64,000 nt of DNA, from assembly GCF_023856365.1 (NCBI RefSeq), contig NW_026042664.1, forward strand, positions 62,001-126,000, read 5' to 3'. Position 1 is the stretch's first letter; each line of letters begins with the position of its first letter. Shown piece by piece: positions 35,914 through 47,290 of the stretch. This DNA comes from Brienomyrus brachyistius. Lineage: Eukaryota; Chordata; Actinopteri; Osteoglossiformes; Mormyridae. Both the position numbers and the translations under genes were made by a program. The notes under the pieces were generated by a model, which was given only the letters and a program-made list of their open reading frames with translations, had not been told where the DNA came from and did no database searches.

Positions 35914-36030
35914 ACTGCCCCATGGCCGAGCGGTCTAAAGCCTCCTGCGCAGCGAAAATGGCCTTTCAAAGTAAGGGGTATTCTGTTCTCCGAAGTAAGG
36001 CGTGGGTTCGAATCCAACTTCCGACAAAAG
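35914..36030 (+). pseudogene. tRNA-Leu-like pseudogene
   Basis: ATGGCCGAGCGGTCTAAAGCC matches the D-arm and A box of tRNA-Leu, and GGCGTGGGTTCGAATCCAAC matches its T arm and B box. The spacing of about 60 bases between them would need an intron, and the 5' acceptor strand does not pair with the 3' ACTTCCGAC. It is probably a pseudogene. Confidence 0.6.
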
Positions 36031-36558
36031 TTCTTCAATCGCTACAGCAGAATTTGAGCCACTGATCGGCTTTAATTGCTTTGTTTTATTTTTGCGTTTC
36101 AGGCAAAACTACATAACACTTAAGAGGTGCAGGATGATCTGTCTTGCTCTCGCGAGGTTTTTGTACGACGTGACATGGTGACATAATGCAGCGGACGATA
36201 AAAATCTAACCACAATGCATTGCGTCAGGACCAGAATGTATTGCTTTAAGCCAGCGCTGTATGTGGGTACATGAAGTGGAAAGCACCCAATAACAAACAT
36301 AACATTTAAAAAAAATCTACAAACTAGTGGGAATATAAAATAAAATAAATGTGTCTGGGCAAATTGGTAAGTTAAATTAAATCGTTTTAAGCAGTGTTAA
36401 GCAGTGTGTGGTTTTAAACACGAGTAGCATGTACCGTGTTGACGGCGCATGAACGTATCTTGGCAGCACATGTAAAACTTAGATTTGCAAGCGGGATGTG
36501 AAACAGCATTTAGGTGTTTAAAACAGCAATAGAGTGCGTGTTTGTTCACGCAGTTACA

Positions 36559-38611
36559 ATGTTTAGTTGTTATTTCTGTGGAACATCAGTGCAAACCCTT
36601 AGGGAACATGTTTTACATGTCAAACTTCACCGTCATGAACCACGATGCGTGTTCAAGTGTGGCGCTACAGATTGCCACAATACGTTTCGTTCATATGGGG
36701 AATTTAAGGCTCATTTTTACCGTAAACATAACACAGATTCATATATTGATACTACAAATGCCCTTACGGTGTTTACGTGTAATATGTCTATGTGCCAGCG
36801 CCAATGTCGCGATGTCAGATCACTAACAGCTCACTTAAAGGAACATATAGCCGAAGGACGTGTTGTGACATGTCCGGTGACAGGATGCGACCATACGTTC
36901 ACTGTGAGATCGTCGTTTACAGCCTACATGTCCAGGAAACACAGACAATGTTCTGTGGACAGTATAAGAGATCTTAATAAGGAGACAGTTTCTCAGTTTC
37001 TTGAAACTGAACCGTTAGTTACAGGCCCTACAGAGAGATTTAGTGAGACTGATGAAGGTGAAGTCCATCTTACAGAAAATTTCAGTGACCTTTTTCTTAG
37101 AAATATTTCTCTTTTCTACTTGAAATTACATGGGCAGTTTCTTCTGCCAGCATCAACTATACAAAATATTATTGAAGAGATGCTAAGCATACATGAACTA
37201 GGACAGACATATACTTTGAATAAATTAAGTGCATTCCTGAAAAGTGACTTAACTGAATTAACAGATGAGGTTATTGGTAGTATATGTGATGTTGTGAAGG
37301 AATCTGACCTTTTCACCATTAGTCATGAAGGACCAATGAGAACCAATTTTTCAAGAACTAGGGCTTTTAAACAGATGTTTAGATACACAGAACCTGTAAA
37401 GTTGTACTTAGGAAGGGATGAAACAAGGTCACAGAGGTTTGCCTACTATGTTCCATTGAAAGACACTTTGAGACATTTACTGGAGTCAGACTTATGGCAG
37501 AATTGTGCTGCACAGGGTACATACGTACCATACACTGATGTGCTTTGTGATGTCAGTGATGGTCAGGTATATAAAAACAATGAGTTCTTTTCTCAAAACC
37601 CATCATGTCTAAAACTAATTCTATATCAAGATTCTTTTGAGGCGGTGAACCCATTAGGTTCAGCAAAAAGCAGCACAAAGTAGTAGCTGTATATTTGTCT
37701 CTGGCTAATTTACCACCTCATCAAGTACAGACCACATGTCACTTGTAATGCTGTGTCAGGAAAAAGACTTCAAACACTTTGGCCATGACAAAGTTTTCTC
37801 AAGGCTCATTGCAGACTTAAAAGACCTGGAAGACAATGGAATAACGGTGGCAGAGGAAAAAGTTAAAGGGACTGTTTTGTGCATTGCAGGGGACAATTTG
37901 GGGTCTCATAATATCGGTGGATTTACAGAAAATTTTAGTTTTTCTGAATATTTCTGCAGGTATTGCCGGACAACCCGAACAGATTTTCAAACAGATCCAA
38001 ATGCATTTTACAGTCTGAGGAACAACAAAACGTTGAAGGTATAATATCTGAGTTTTAATTCATTGAATTACTTCGATGTTTGTATGCCTGGCCTGCCACC
38101 TTGTTTAGGCCATGACATTTTTGAGGGTATCCTTTCCTATGATTTAGCCCTTTACCTGAAGTACTTCATCAAGCAAAAAAAGTGGTTCACTTATTCAATT
38201 CTGAATAGACGCATTAAGAAATTTAAGTACAGTGGCTCTGATGTGTTGAGTAAGCCATGTGCAGTAAACTCCAATGGAGTAAAGCTTTATGGTCAGGCTG
38301 TTCAGAACTGGAATTTTCTAAGACTTCTTCCTGTGATCATGTGTGACAAGGTGAAAGAGCCCACAGATGATGATTGGCAGTTGACCCTTCAGCTAAAAGA
38401 CATTGTGGAGCTGATTTGTGCACAGAAAATTTTATTGCCAGAGGTTGCATACCTTGACGTTCTTATCCAAGAATATCTTGCTTGTAGATTTTCTTTCTTT
38501 CCAGGACATAGGTTAAAGCCTAAGCATCACTACTTGCGACACTACCCTGCACTGATTTTAAAGTTTGGTCCTTTGATCAGGTTGTGGACAATGCGATTTG
38601 AAAGTAAATAA
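36559..38611 (+). pseudogene. Zinc-finger plus transposase-like gene, frameshifted
   Basis: The N-terminus (from MFSCYFC at 36559) has four C2H2-type fingers. The fourth has Tyr in place of a zinc-binding His (FTAYMSRKH). A long acidic linker follows. A 1-base frame change at the A run near 37665 ends the first frame at 37683. Parts of the expected continuation occur at 37736-38044 (LCQEKDFKHFGHDKVF.., GDNLGSHNIGGF) and 38063-38611 (PGLPPCLGHDIFEGILSYDLALY.., LKPKHHYLRHYP..FGPLIRLWTMRFESK). I recall this layout from a multi-copy fish and invertebrate family that looks transposon-derived, but the superfamily is uncertain. The protein stops just after the RFESK motif. Confidence 0.65.
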
Positions 38612-39092
38612 GGCACCATGGCAACAACAGTCAGAACAGCATCCAGTTCACAGCTAGTTTTAAAAATTGCTTTAACGCAGAGTGATTACAGGAAATAGGT
38701 GTACTGCTTAATATTAATTAAATTATTAAAATGTGCTAATAATAGACATATTTGTCAGTCAGACATTGTGCTTTTTAAAGAGCAGAAGGGATACATTAAA
38801 TTACGATTATATTGTCCTTACTGTATATATTTTTACATTTTTCCCCTCAATGATTGTCAAGTGATCACAATTCTTACTGTGCTTTACCCCTCACTTGATA
38901 GAGATGTACCAAAACTGAACATATAACTGGATTTCACTCAGAATAACCAGGCCTTCTTTTTGGACTCTTTATCCCTTTTTATTTTATCTTCGCTTTCCTC
39001 AAGCCAGGCATTTACAGGTGAAAAACCTTAAACCACAAAACACCAACTTTCACCAATCTATCTTATGAGCAAACACAAAATTTTACTTTAAA

Positions 39093-39180
<88 letters not shown>

Positions 39181-39960
39181 CATACACACAAAATATACAA
39201 TGAATGACCAATCTCAGCTTCAAATTTCCACACAATTATACATAACTTGTTCTGAATAAAATTCCTCCAAACATCAAAGTTTAAGATCAAACCACTGGGG
39301 AAACACATAAATGAGTTACTCAACGCAATAAATTGCAATGAAAAGCTAACCAATTAGACAATCGAACAATAGGTTTAACACTTCTGCCCATATGAATTAT
39401 TAAAAGGAAAGTTCACCCTTAATACTTTTTTTTTTTCTTTTTAGCAATTTAATATTTAACTTTTAGATAAACTAAAAATAGAACCCCCCCTTTTAAACCG
39501 CATTAATGCAAACATCTGAATCAATAAAACAGCATTCCACATATTGTCATTAAGACACTTACAGCACACCATTTATTCCTAATACAGTCAAATACCACAA
39601 CTCATATAATGTTACAAGCCAGCACCAGCGCCTCAATGCCTCATTAGCGCACCCCATTAAGAAATAAACCCCACTCGCAACAGGTAGTGCTTGCTACAAA
39701 TAACATTTGCAACAAAGTCCAACACGCATGGTTCATGGTCTTACCGGCTGTCCGTTCAGAGTCTACTTTTCAGTACACAATCGCAGCACAGTTCCAGAAG
39801 CACTTGGTGTAGATTTGACCCTTTGCTTGTCGCGCTACCAATGCGTTTTGCCGACTTTATCCAAAATAAAGAGCAGGTGCGTCCGTTAATGCCTTCCCCT
39901 CGGGTGCACACAGGTGAGTAAACTTTGGTTCCGCATGACCACTTGCGTGAACGACGTAAC
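38612..39960. other. No gene seen; contains a (TA)n tract
   Basis: AT-rich sequence. A pure (TA)n run covers about 39097-39176. Around 39700-39900 both strands have short open frames and a possible minus-strand donor, but no family was recognised. Confidence 0.5.
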
Positions 39961-40002
39961 CACTTGCTGGAATGACGTTCATCGCAACAATGATATAAAT
40001 AT

Positions 40003-40420
40003 TTTCCCCCCTGACATATAATCAGTGTAAGCACACAAACACATTGGCCGGTTATCCTATTCATTCAGTTCCACGGACAGTGACCTGTGTTACTGTGCTG
40101 TGACATCTGGTTCCTTCATTGGCTCTGTATATTTCTATAAATGACTAAATGGCTCTGTTGTAGAAATTTCCAGCCAGAGACTTGGTTCCTATATAACGAG
40201 AAGATTTTATTTTTACTCGGACTGAGAAGCTACAGAAAATCATCTCTGCATGTGATCTCCCCTTTACTGCTCAAGCAGAGCACACGCACATCAGCAAGTG
40301 TCAAGGCAGCAAGTGCATACAAACAACTTCTCAGGGCCTTCAGGAAGAGTCAGACTGCGGTGTCATTCAGAGATACCATTGTCTAAGACTTGCACTAAAA
40401 CATTCTATGCACTTGGGCAT
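40003..40420 (+). repeat. Inverted-repeat partner A
   Basis: It shares a chain of matches with 46850-47290 in reverse orientation: 'ggacagtgacctgtgttact', 'ggctctgttgtagaaatttc', 'tgatctcccctttactgc', 'gcacacgcacatca' and 'attcagaga'. Identity is about 75-80% by eye. The conserved frames (KW..RNFQPET.FLY..., LHVISPLLLKQ.TRTS) may be a chance product of repeat identity. Confidence 0.7.
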
Positions 40421-41440
40421 ATTTAAACAAAGTAGTATGGTACCTATGTCAGAATCCATCCCTGCCTTGTCCTGTTCACATGTCACTGGCCATCCTATTC
40501 TCTCCTCTGTCTTGTACCCCTTAGCCCATAGTGTGTTTGCCTGCTCATCGGGCCACCATGTGGCTTAACGGGCCAAGTGGTTGGCCACCGTGCCTGACTC
40601 CCCTTTTGATTGTGGGTTTTGAGGATATCAGTGGGTCTGTGTTTTCATGATTGTCCCCCAGGCCACCATGCAGCTCAGCCCTTGATTCCAACTACAGTAG
40701 CAATCAGGTGGTTCTCGGTCTACTAGGACTGTATAACAGGATTCTTCACCCATTCTATCTTTACTCCTTCAGCCGCATACATGAGTCAGACCTATAGGTT
40801 ATTCAAATTCCGTCCTGCCAAATTTACTGGACAGGAAGTGGACACTGCAAATGAATGTGTGAATACGCCAATACCTACATCTTTACAAGTTACATTAAGG
40901 GGTTTGGTACAGTAAATGGCTGTGAGGTGGGATTTCTTCTTGATGTCTGTTTGTAGCCCGTCCACCAGCAGCTGCTGCTGTATTTATCACACCAAGCAGG
41001 GAAAGTATATTGCTAAATTTTCCTTAGTTCAATTACGCTTGATTAAGCTAATTAAGCCGGCTATGTTATTTACATTCAGAAGGATGCCGCCATATTGGGT
41101 TATACACAGATGCCACGATAGCTCACACTCACATTCCCTCTTCATTATTTTTCTAAACACACTCTATCCTGCCTTGTCACCTGCAACAAGATCTCACTCC
41201 CTGTACACTGTAAACCCTAATGCTGTAACTAATTGATTGAACTGAGTTGTATTAACTTAAATAATTACAATTAGTTTATATTAATTAACCTTTATGAGTA
41301 TTTAGAACTTTTTCTTATTTATGAGTTTGTAAAAATTAAACCTTTCAAGTAAGATGGAAAATTTTGCTGGTTTAATTTAAACAAAATGTCTCTTTAAAGT
41401 TTTATTAACTCAAAATGTTTCAGCCTTGTGATTTTGCGTA
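40421..41440. other. No gene seen
   Basis: Unassigned sequence between the repeat at 40003 and the CRE at 41441. No convincing exon. Confidence 0.45.
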
Positions 41441-41448
41441 TGACGTCA
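41441..41448 (+). promoter_or_regulatory. CRE palindrome upstream of a short first exon
   Basis: TGACGTCA lies 57 bases before an ATG set in CAAGATGGCGGAT, a YY1-like start motif. The pairing resembles a TATA-less promoter. Confidence 0.45.
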
Positions 41449-41504
41449 TCCAGGTTCACGTCAACTGTCTTGCCCGCGCTTATTCCTCGTTCGTTTTTTT
41501 CAAG

Positions 41505-41533
41505 ATGGCGGATCGGCCTCGCTTCACACTACA
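41505..41533 (+). CDS. Possible first coding exon of the SAMD3-like gene
   Basis: ATG at 41505 opens nine codons (MADRPRFTL) and ends CA|GTAAGTA, a strong donor. A near-copy (ATGGCGGATCGGACTCGTTACACGCT) occurs at 41931 without a clear donor. In the family as I remember it, such a start exon precedes a PB1-like domain, which is not seen here. The phase (2) does not fit direct splicing to 42091, so the link is unproven. Confidence 0.35.
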
Positions 41534-41985
41534 GTAAGTAAAATATTGAAATATACAAATCCAATGAATCTTAAGCAAGTGTTTTAATCCATATAATCAC
41601 AGTAACATTTAAAAGTAATGTAGATGCGTTTAGATGTGTTGCATTACAGAGTACGCGTTTAGCCCTGTTTAAATCTTGAGGCGAGGAAGCTCCTCATCCC
41701 GCGCTGCAGCTTGTTGGTCAATAAGAAACTTTTAACGTTAGTTCAGTGTTGGGAGCTGTTACTGACCAGCACAATGTTTATAAATTCAGGTAAAATTGAA
41801 ATTAAAACATTTATGCCGCACTTATATTTAAAACTGCGTTATCCACAATACGGAGTTTTATTTTGAAATACTTCGTTTGTGCGGCTTCTCAGCTGAAAGG
41901 TGTAATATTATTTATATAATATTAATTTCAATGGCGGATCGGACTCGTTACACGCTGTTCAGTAACGTTAGGTAGTTAATGTATA

Positions 41986-42085
41986 ACTAGGGATGTTCAT
42001 CTCGGTTAATTTTCCCAACCGACAACCGCCGTTCGTTAACCGAACATTAATCATTAACATTAACATTAACCGAATCCTGAACGTT
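41986..42085 (+). mobile_element. MITE-like fragment next to the SAMD3-like exon
   Basis: The stretch 'ctagggatgttcatctcggttaa' and the following CCGAAC/GTTCGG-like mirrored motifs resemble the end of a hAT-type MITE. It stops within ten bases of the start of exon 42091. A related 'ctagggatgtaacgatac' start occurs at 58127. Confidence 0.4.
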
Positions 42086-42090
42086 CTAAG

Positions 42091-43684
42091 ATGTGGCCTC
42101 GTGATTTTCCAATTCCACAGTTTTCCTATGATGTTCAGCTAAGGCTTAGACAGGGAAATGATGAATTTGAGAAGAGCGGAAAGGGTCTAAAGTTGACAAG
42201 AGACCAAAAGCATGACATTCTGGAGAAGCTTGGCTCAACCATGTATGATTTTAAGGCGTACCCAGACGACAAACAGATAGGAAAAGTAGTAGAGGCCCTT
42301 GTCACAAAGCATCCTTGTTTGAAGGAGCCAGGCTCTGACACAGGTTGGAATGGGTGGAAAACCAGTTTAAAGTTCAAGATGGGCAACTTGAGAAACAAAA
42401 TGAGGAAAATTGGATGTCTTGAGGTAACTGTTAATGCTGGGAAAAGAAGTCAAGGCCATCCTGAGAATGAACCATCACATTCTAAAATCAAGAAACCAAG
42501 ACGTTCTGAGGTTAATTATTTGCCAAACTTTCCTCAAGGTGAGGATGAAGCATCTCTTGAAACAGTTAGACAGGAAATTGCTGTTGAAGTCCAGAAGACA
42601 GAAAAAAATACTAGTCTCATCCACAAGAACATGGAGAAAACTTTTGCTCTGCGACGACAGAACATTGTTAGCGGAAGCCCATCTGTGAATGAGTTTCTGA
42701 ATCTCTGGCCTGCACTGCGTATAACATCTGAGGTAAATAATAATAATAATAATTGTTTTCTAGTGATTATTATATATTTTCTGATGTGGGTTTGTTTTAT
42801 AAAATTCTCTTTTGTCCGATTTAGCTGTTTGCAGAGTACCAACGTGTTACAAATGAGAATTTGCCCAACAAATTCTATGCACAACTGGACTACCTCCTAC
42901 CTTGTTTGATGACCATTTTAAGGCAAAAAGCATCCAAGACAGCAGATGCCCTGGCTAATCTTTTGAAAGTTCATGATGAGCAGGTATGGTTGTTGTCATA
43001 AGATGAAGTATTCTTTAAAATGTAATTAGATTTTTCTTTATTTCAGATATTTAGATGTTGTTTTTTTTCTTCTTCTTGTTTTTCATCTTTACAGGAACTG
43101 CATGATGTAAATTCACGATGGACTACCGTTATCAGAGGTCTTCCAGTTTTGCTGCGTGACAAAGACATAGGATTTTTTAGGACCACCCTGGTAAGCCTTC
43201 ATTCATTGTTTTTACAATTATGCATGTTCTATTGCAAAGGTGAAGGTTGAGGGGCAACCTTTACTTACTAATATATTTGTAATTATCACTAGTTGATGAA
43301 TCATGTAATATTGACTCAGTCATATTGATAATGTTCTAACATGAATATAACATGTCCCTGAATAATATTTTTTAGATTGATAATCCTGAAGTACTGACTG
43401 AGGATGCTCCAGTGTCCCTGCTTACAGTTGTTCATGAAAATGCTGCTGCTCCAATCCATTACGATCCAGTGAGGGTCTCAGTTGTCCTGGAGAATGAAGT
43501 GGTCACCACCCATAGCCAACTTCCAGAGGCCTTTCTTGTCTTGTTTGGATTCATGTATGCTCTTCACTTAAAATATCCTAAAGGACTTGCCAAAACTTTT
43601 GAATTTGTGCAAAAAGTTTTACTCGGCATGGATGACGGAAAACTGTCTCCTAGCGTGCAAACATTAAAGAATGAGTTGATGTAG
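42091..43684 (+). CDS. SAMD3-like protein, four intact exons
   Basis: Exons 42091-42732, 42825-42983, 43095-43190 and 43376-43684 are all phase 0 with GT-AG borders. They read 401 residues to a TAG at 43684. The first exon holds WPRDFPIPQFSYDVQLRL and KHPCLKEPGS..GWNGWKTSLKFKMGNLRNKMR, then the basic motif IKKPRRSEVNYLP. The last exon holds FMYALHLKYPKGLAKTFEFVQKVLLGMDD, ending LSPSVQTLKNELM. I recognise this order from the many teleost copies annotated as sterile alpha motif domain-containing 3-like; its molecular role is unknown. High copy number in fish suggests spread with mobile DNA. The N-terminus is missing or lies in an unrecognised exon. A candidate AATAAA is at 44301. Confidence 0.75.
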
Positions 43685-45105
43685 AGCTACTTTTTTTTTC
43701 TCGTTTAATGAAGGCTGGCACTGGGGCAGTAACTTAAAAACATGTCAGTACGTGTAGTTTAAACTATACAGGAGTCACTTACCAGAATGCACTATTTTTA
43801 TTTCTTTTTATGAATGCCGCAAGACTAAGTTTTATATGACTTAATGTATGTTTTAAAAATCAGGATATTTAATTTTGTCAAACTAAATCATTTTTTTTGA
43901 AGCTCATGTTTAAACAAAGTTGGTCATGTAAAATTCTGTTAAAAAATATTTTACAAAATAATTCTTCAAAAATATTTTTTTGTTACAAGTCATACTGGGT
44001 TTTATGCATTACTTTTTCCTGAATGTTTTTTTCCCCTGAGAATTTTCACCCTTTTAAAGGGTTACTTTACAGGTGTCATGTTGATTTGTTATATCAAATA
44101 GAACACCATAGAAAGTATTGTTATTCTTTTTCATTGTATTAACATTCTGGGCATACTTTATTCATTTTAAAATAGTGTTTATTGTAAATCTGTTACTGAC
44201 AAACTGTTTTAAAGGTTTTGAGAAATTTGTATGTTTATAGAAGGCATGTTTACTGTAAACATTCATGTTGGTATTACCTGTTGGACATTTTTTGTTTAAA
44301 AATAAATGTTAAAAATGGTATTGTGTGTTTGCTTGAAATTACAGATGCGTTTTCATACATTTATAGTGTTTACAGATTTAGAATTTGGTTAATTTCATTT
44401 ATGAAACTCAAAATGGAAAATTTAATTAAAAAAAATTATTACAATCAAAATGTATAAGCTGGGTGACTAAGTATTTAAAGTTGGGAGATATTGAAAAAAA
44501 TAAGTTAATTGATCTCAAAATGTATAAACAGGGTAACTTGGGTATTTTAAGTAAGAACAAATTATTTTGCATGAGTACAACAAACTCAAAACTAGATTTT
44601 TCTGCTTACTTAAAATTATAATTTCACAACTTAAACAATTTGACGTAACTGATTACCTCAAATTTTTTGAGTTTTGCCAACTTATTCGGGATTACAGTGT
44701 AGCAATAAAAGTCTTTCTTATGATTGAGCAGATTTCTGCTTCTCTCCTAACCATGGGCATCCAAAGTAAGATGAAGCAAAATGTTAGGAAATTTGATAAC
44801 ACATGGTTACTCTTTTGGTAACAGTGACTTTGGTTTTATTTTGATAGATGTAAACTACATAATATGGTCTTAACCTTGTTTTCTGTCCTAAAAGCAAACT
44901 TTTATGTTACAGGAGAAAAGTGCACAGCTGCTTGGATCAACCCCAGCTAATCAGCGCATATGGGAATCTTTTCAAAATACCATGTGAGTCTTATGCAATT
45001 TACCCAATTAATATAAGCTCTTTAGATGACGCTTAAATAATCAATTCCCATCAACTTAGTGTCAAAACACAAACTCAGTGGCAAAAAAGTGAAGGGCAAC
45101 AGACT
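43685..45105. other. 3' flank of the SAMD3-like gene, no gene seen
   Basis: Very AT-rich sequence. AATAAA-type signals occur at 44301 and about 44704. A short segment near 44910-44990 ends CCATGTGAGT and could be an exon of another copy, but no family match was made. Confidence 0.45.
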
Positions 45106-45109
45106 AAGT

Positions 45110-45960
45110 TGTGAAAATGAAATCTGCATGTGATGAAAGGGCATGTGACTGTATCGCGATGATTATAATCATCAGATCAAACGGACCACGGAGTTGGCGG
45201 TATGGTCACACTGCTGGTCCCATGTCAGTAGGGTATAGCACACCCCTGGGCCCGGATACTACTAGGATGTCACTGGTGTACCACTGTGCCGTCAGAGTGT
45301 GGTGTGTCACTCCACAGCATTGGCAGGATTGCTCCTCTCCCTGCAGCGCCACCATACGCACATGACGGTCATCTGTGGTACTGCAGAACTGAGATGTATC
45401 GCTGAACATGGTAGGACGCCAGTCGTCATCAGTCCATCAGTCCATGCCTCCCAGTGACTACACCACTCCAAACGCAACCGTTTCTGTGCTATTGTGAACG
45501 GCAGCCTATGCATGGGACGGTGAACCCGTAGTCCAGCTGATGCCAGTCATCGCGACACGATGATATAGGGTGTTGTAGAGAGTCCAGTAGCTGTGTCCAT
45601 ATATCAGGCGCAGGTGTCATGGGGATCTGTGATGCTTGGAGCACAATCCGACGATCCTTCCTTGGCGTGGTCTGTCTTGGATGACCAGAAACTTCACGAC
45701 GTGTGTGGATGCCTCACGTGCCCATTGGTTTCAATATCAGGCCACTGTGATATCCGCATGGCCCACATGCAATTGCAGCACATGACCACCTGGCTTCATG
45801 TAAACCCGCAATGCAACCCTATCAAACTCCGTCAAGTGCCGTTAACACTGTCTAATGTGACTACGAGGCATCCTGTGTCTGGTGATTAAACATGCCAACT
45901 CCTTGCAATTTGAATCATTTACATATCCATCACTGGTCTGCACATGTACCAGATTACATC
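45110..45960 (-). pseudogene. Tc1-like transposase pseudogene
   Basis: On the minus strand, an N-terminal LTEFDRVALRVYMKPGG helix-turn-helix-like piece is followed by a decayed linker. A catalytic block DDDWRPTMFSDTSQF..DDRHVRMVALQGEE then corresponds to the first aspartate region of Tc1 transposases (FSDESRF). Several stops interrupt the frame. The downstream half and the inverted repeats were not found. Confidence 0.6.
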
Positions 45961-46849
45961 TTTAATCGGATAGTTACTTCTGGGTTCTCAACTTTTTTTT
46001 TCATAATACCCCTTAAGTGTATATGCCCTTCACTGATGAGAAATTCATCAACATCTAAGTCCTACATTCATGTACAATGCATATTAAATGAATATTTTGT
46101 CACTATTAGTTTTGATGTATCATTCTTTGAATGCACTCAATTGAATCATGGACAGTGGTTCCACATGGAAAAAAATGAATATTCCGAAAAGGAAAAATCC
46201 TTCTTCGGTTGATACATTCACTTTGTGTTCTGAGAATTTTTCCCTTGAGTGCCTTGTACAGTATGTCTAGTGTGTTTTTGGTGTGAATGTGGCCATAATC
46301 ATACAAGGAAAAAACCACTGACTTGTAGTGAACATGTAAAACCGCAACATGCAGTGTCATACGTAACTGAAATAAGAAATGCTGGATTGCCTGAGTTGCA
46401 TGCGTGCATGTTTTTTAATATGGGCAACATGGTTCCCTGAGATGCCTCAGTGTTGCTCACCGCCATCTCTAACACACAACCTCACAAACCATCTTAAAAC
46501 TACTGAAAGAAATAATTGGCTACACTGCAGCTCCACTGTTTTGTTTGGCACCCCTGCATGTCCTGCATTGTGTGGGGAAAAAAGCTGAAGGCTGAGGAAT
46601 GTTACATAACACAGCTAGAATGTAAAAACTCTCTCTGGTGTAATTCACTGCGTAAAACCAATGGTCCTAAGTGTGGTGTCTTCTTCATAACACTCCCTGA
46701 TGTTTGTGTCCGTGACCATGAGATAGGGTGGCTGCTTTTCTTCCTTGCTTTCCTTGTATTCCTACGTTTCCTCCCCAGCCTTGGTTGGTAGGTCAGGCAG
46801 CATCACCTTGTTTTAATAGACCCAGGTGCAATTTATCTTGAAATTAGAC
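45961..46849. other. No gene seen
   Basis: Mixed sequence with short open frames on both strands. None shows a motif I can name. Confidence 0.45.
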
Positions 46850-47290
46850 TCAAGTGCAGAAAATGTTCTATCAGAAGTCTTTGACAATCTCTGAATTACA
46901 CAGAAATCTGACTTCTTCTGAAGCTGTGAAATTGTTCATCTGTATTTGCTGCATTGGTACTTGTTGATGTGCGTGTGCCCTGCTTAAGGAGTAAAGGGGA
47001 GATGACATGCAGAGCTAGTTTTCTGTAGTTTATTTTCTTTGTCTGAATAATAATATTCTCTTCATATAGGAACCCAGTCTCTGGCTGGAAATTTCTACAA
47101 TAGAGCCATTTAGTTATTTCTAGAAAAATATTTAGAGCCAATGACCTGATGTCATAGTAACACAGGTCACTGTCCGTGGTGCTGAATTCTCTACTTGATG
47201 GGCTGGTGCTGAATGAATAGGCCAGGTGTCTGTGTGCTTCCACTGACTGGCACCCAGACATATAATGACTTTTAACAATGAAGGGGGAAA
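46850..47290 (-). repeat. Inverted-repeat partner B
   Basis: Reverse-oriented relative of 40003-40420, about 6.4 kb away. Matches run from 'ttttccccc' at the outer end through to 'agaacattttctgcacttg' at the inner end. Confidence 0.7.

Noticed and set aside
40141..40386. 81-codon frame conserved between the two inverted repeats
   Set aside because: Conservation is explained by DNA-level repeat identity. The other copy carries length changes, and no domain is recognisable.
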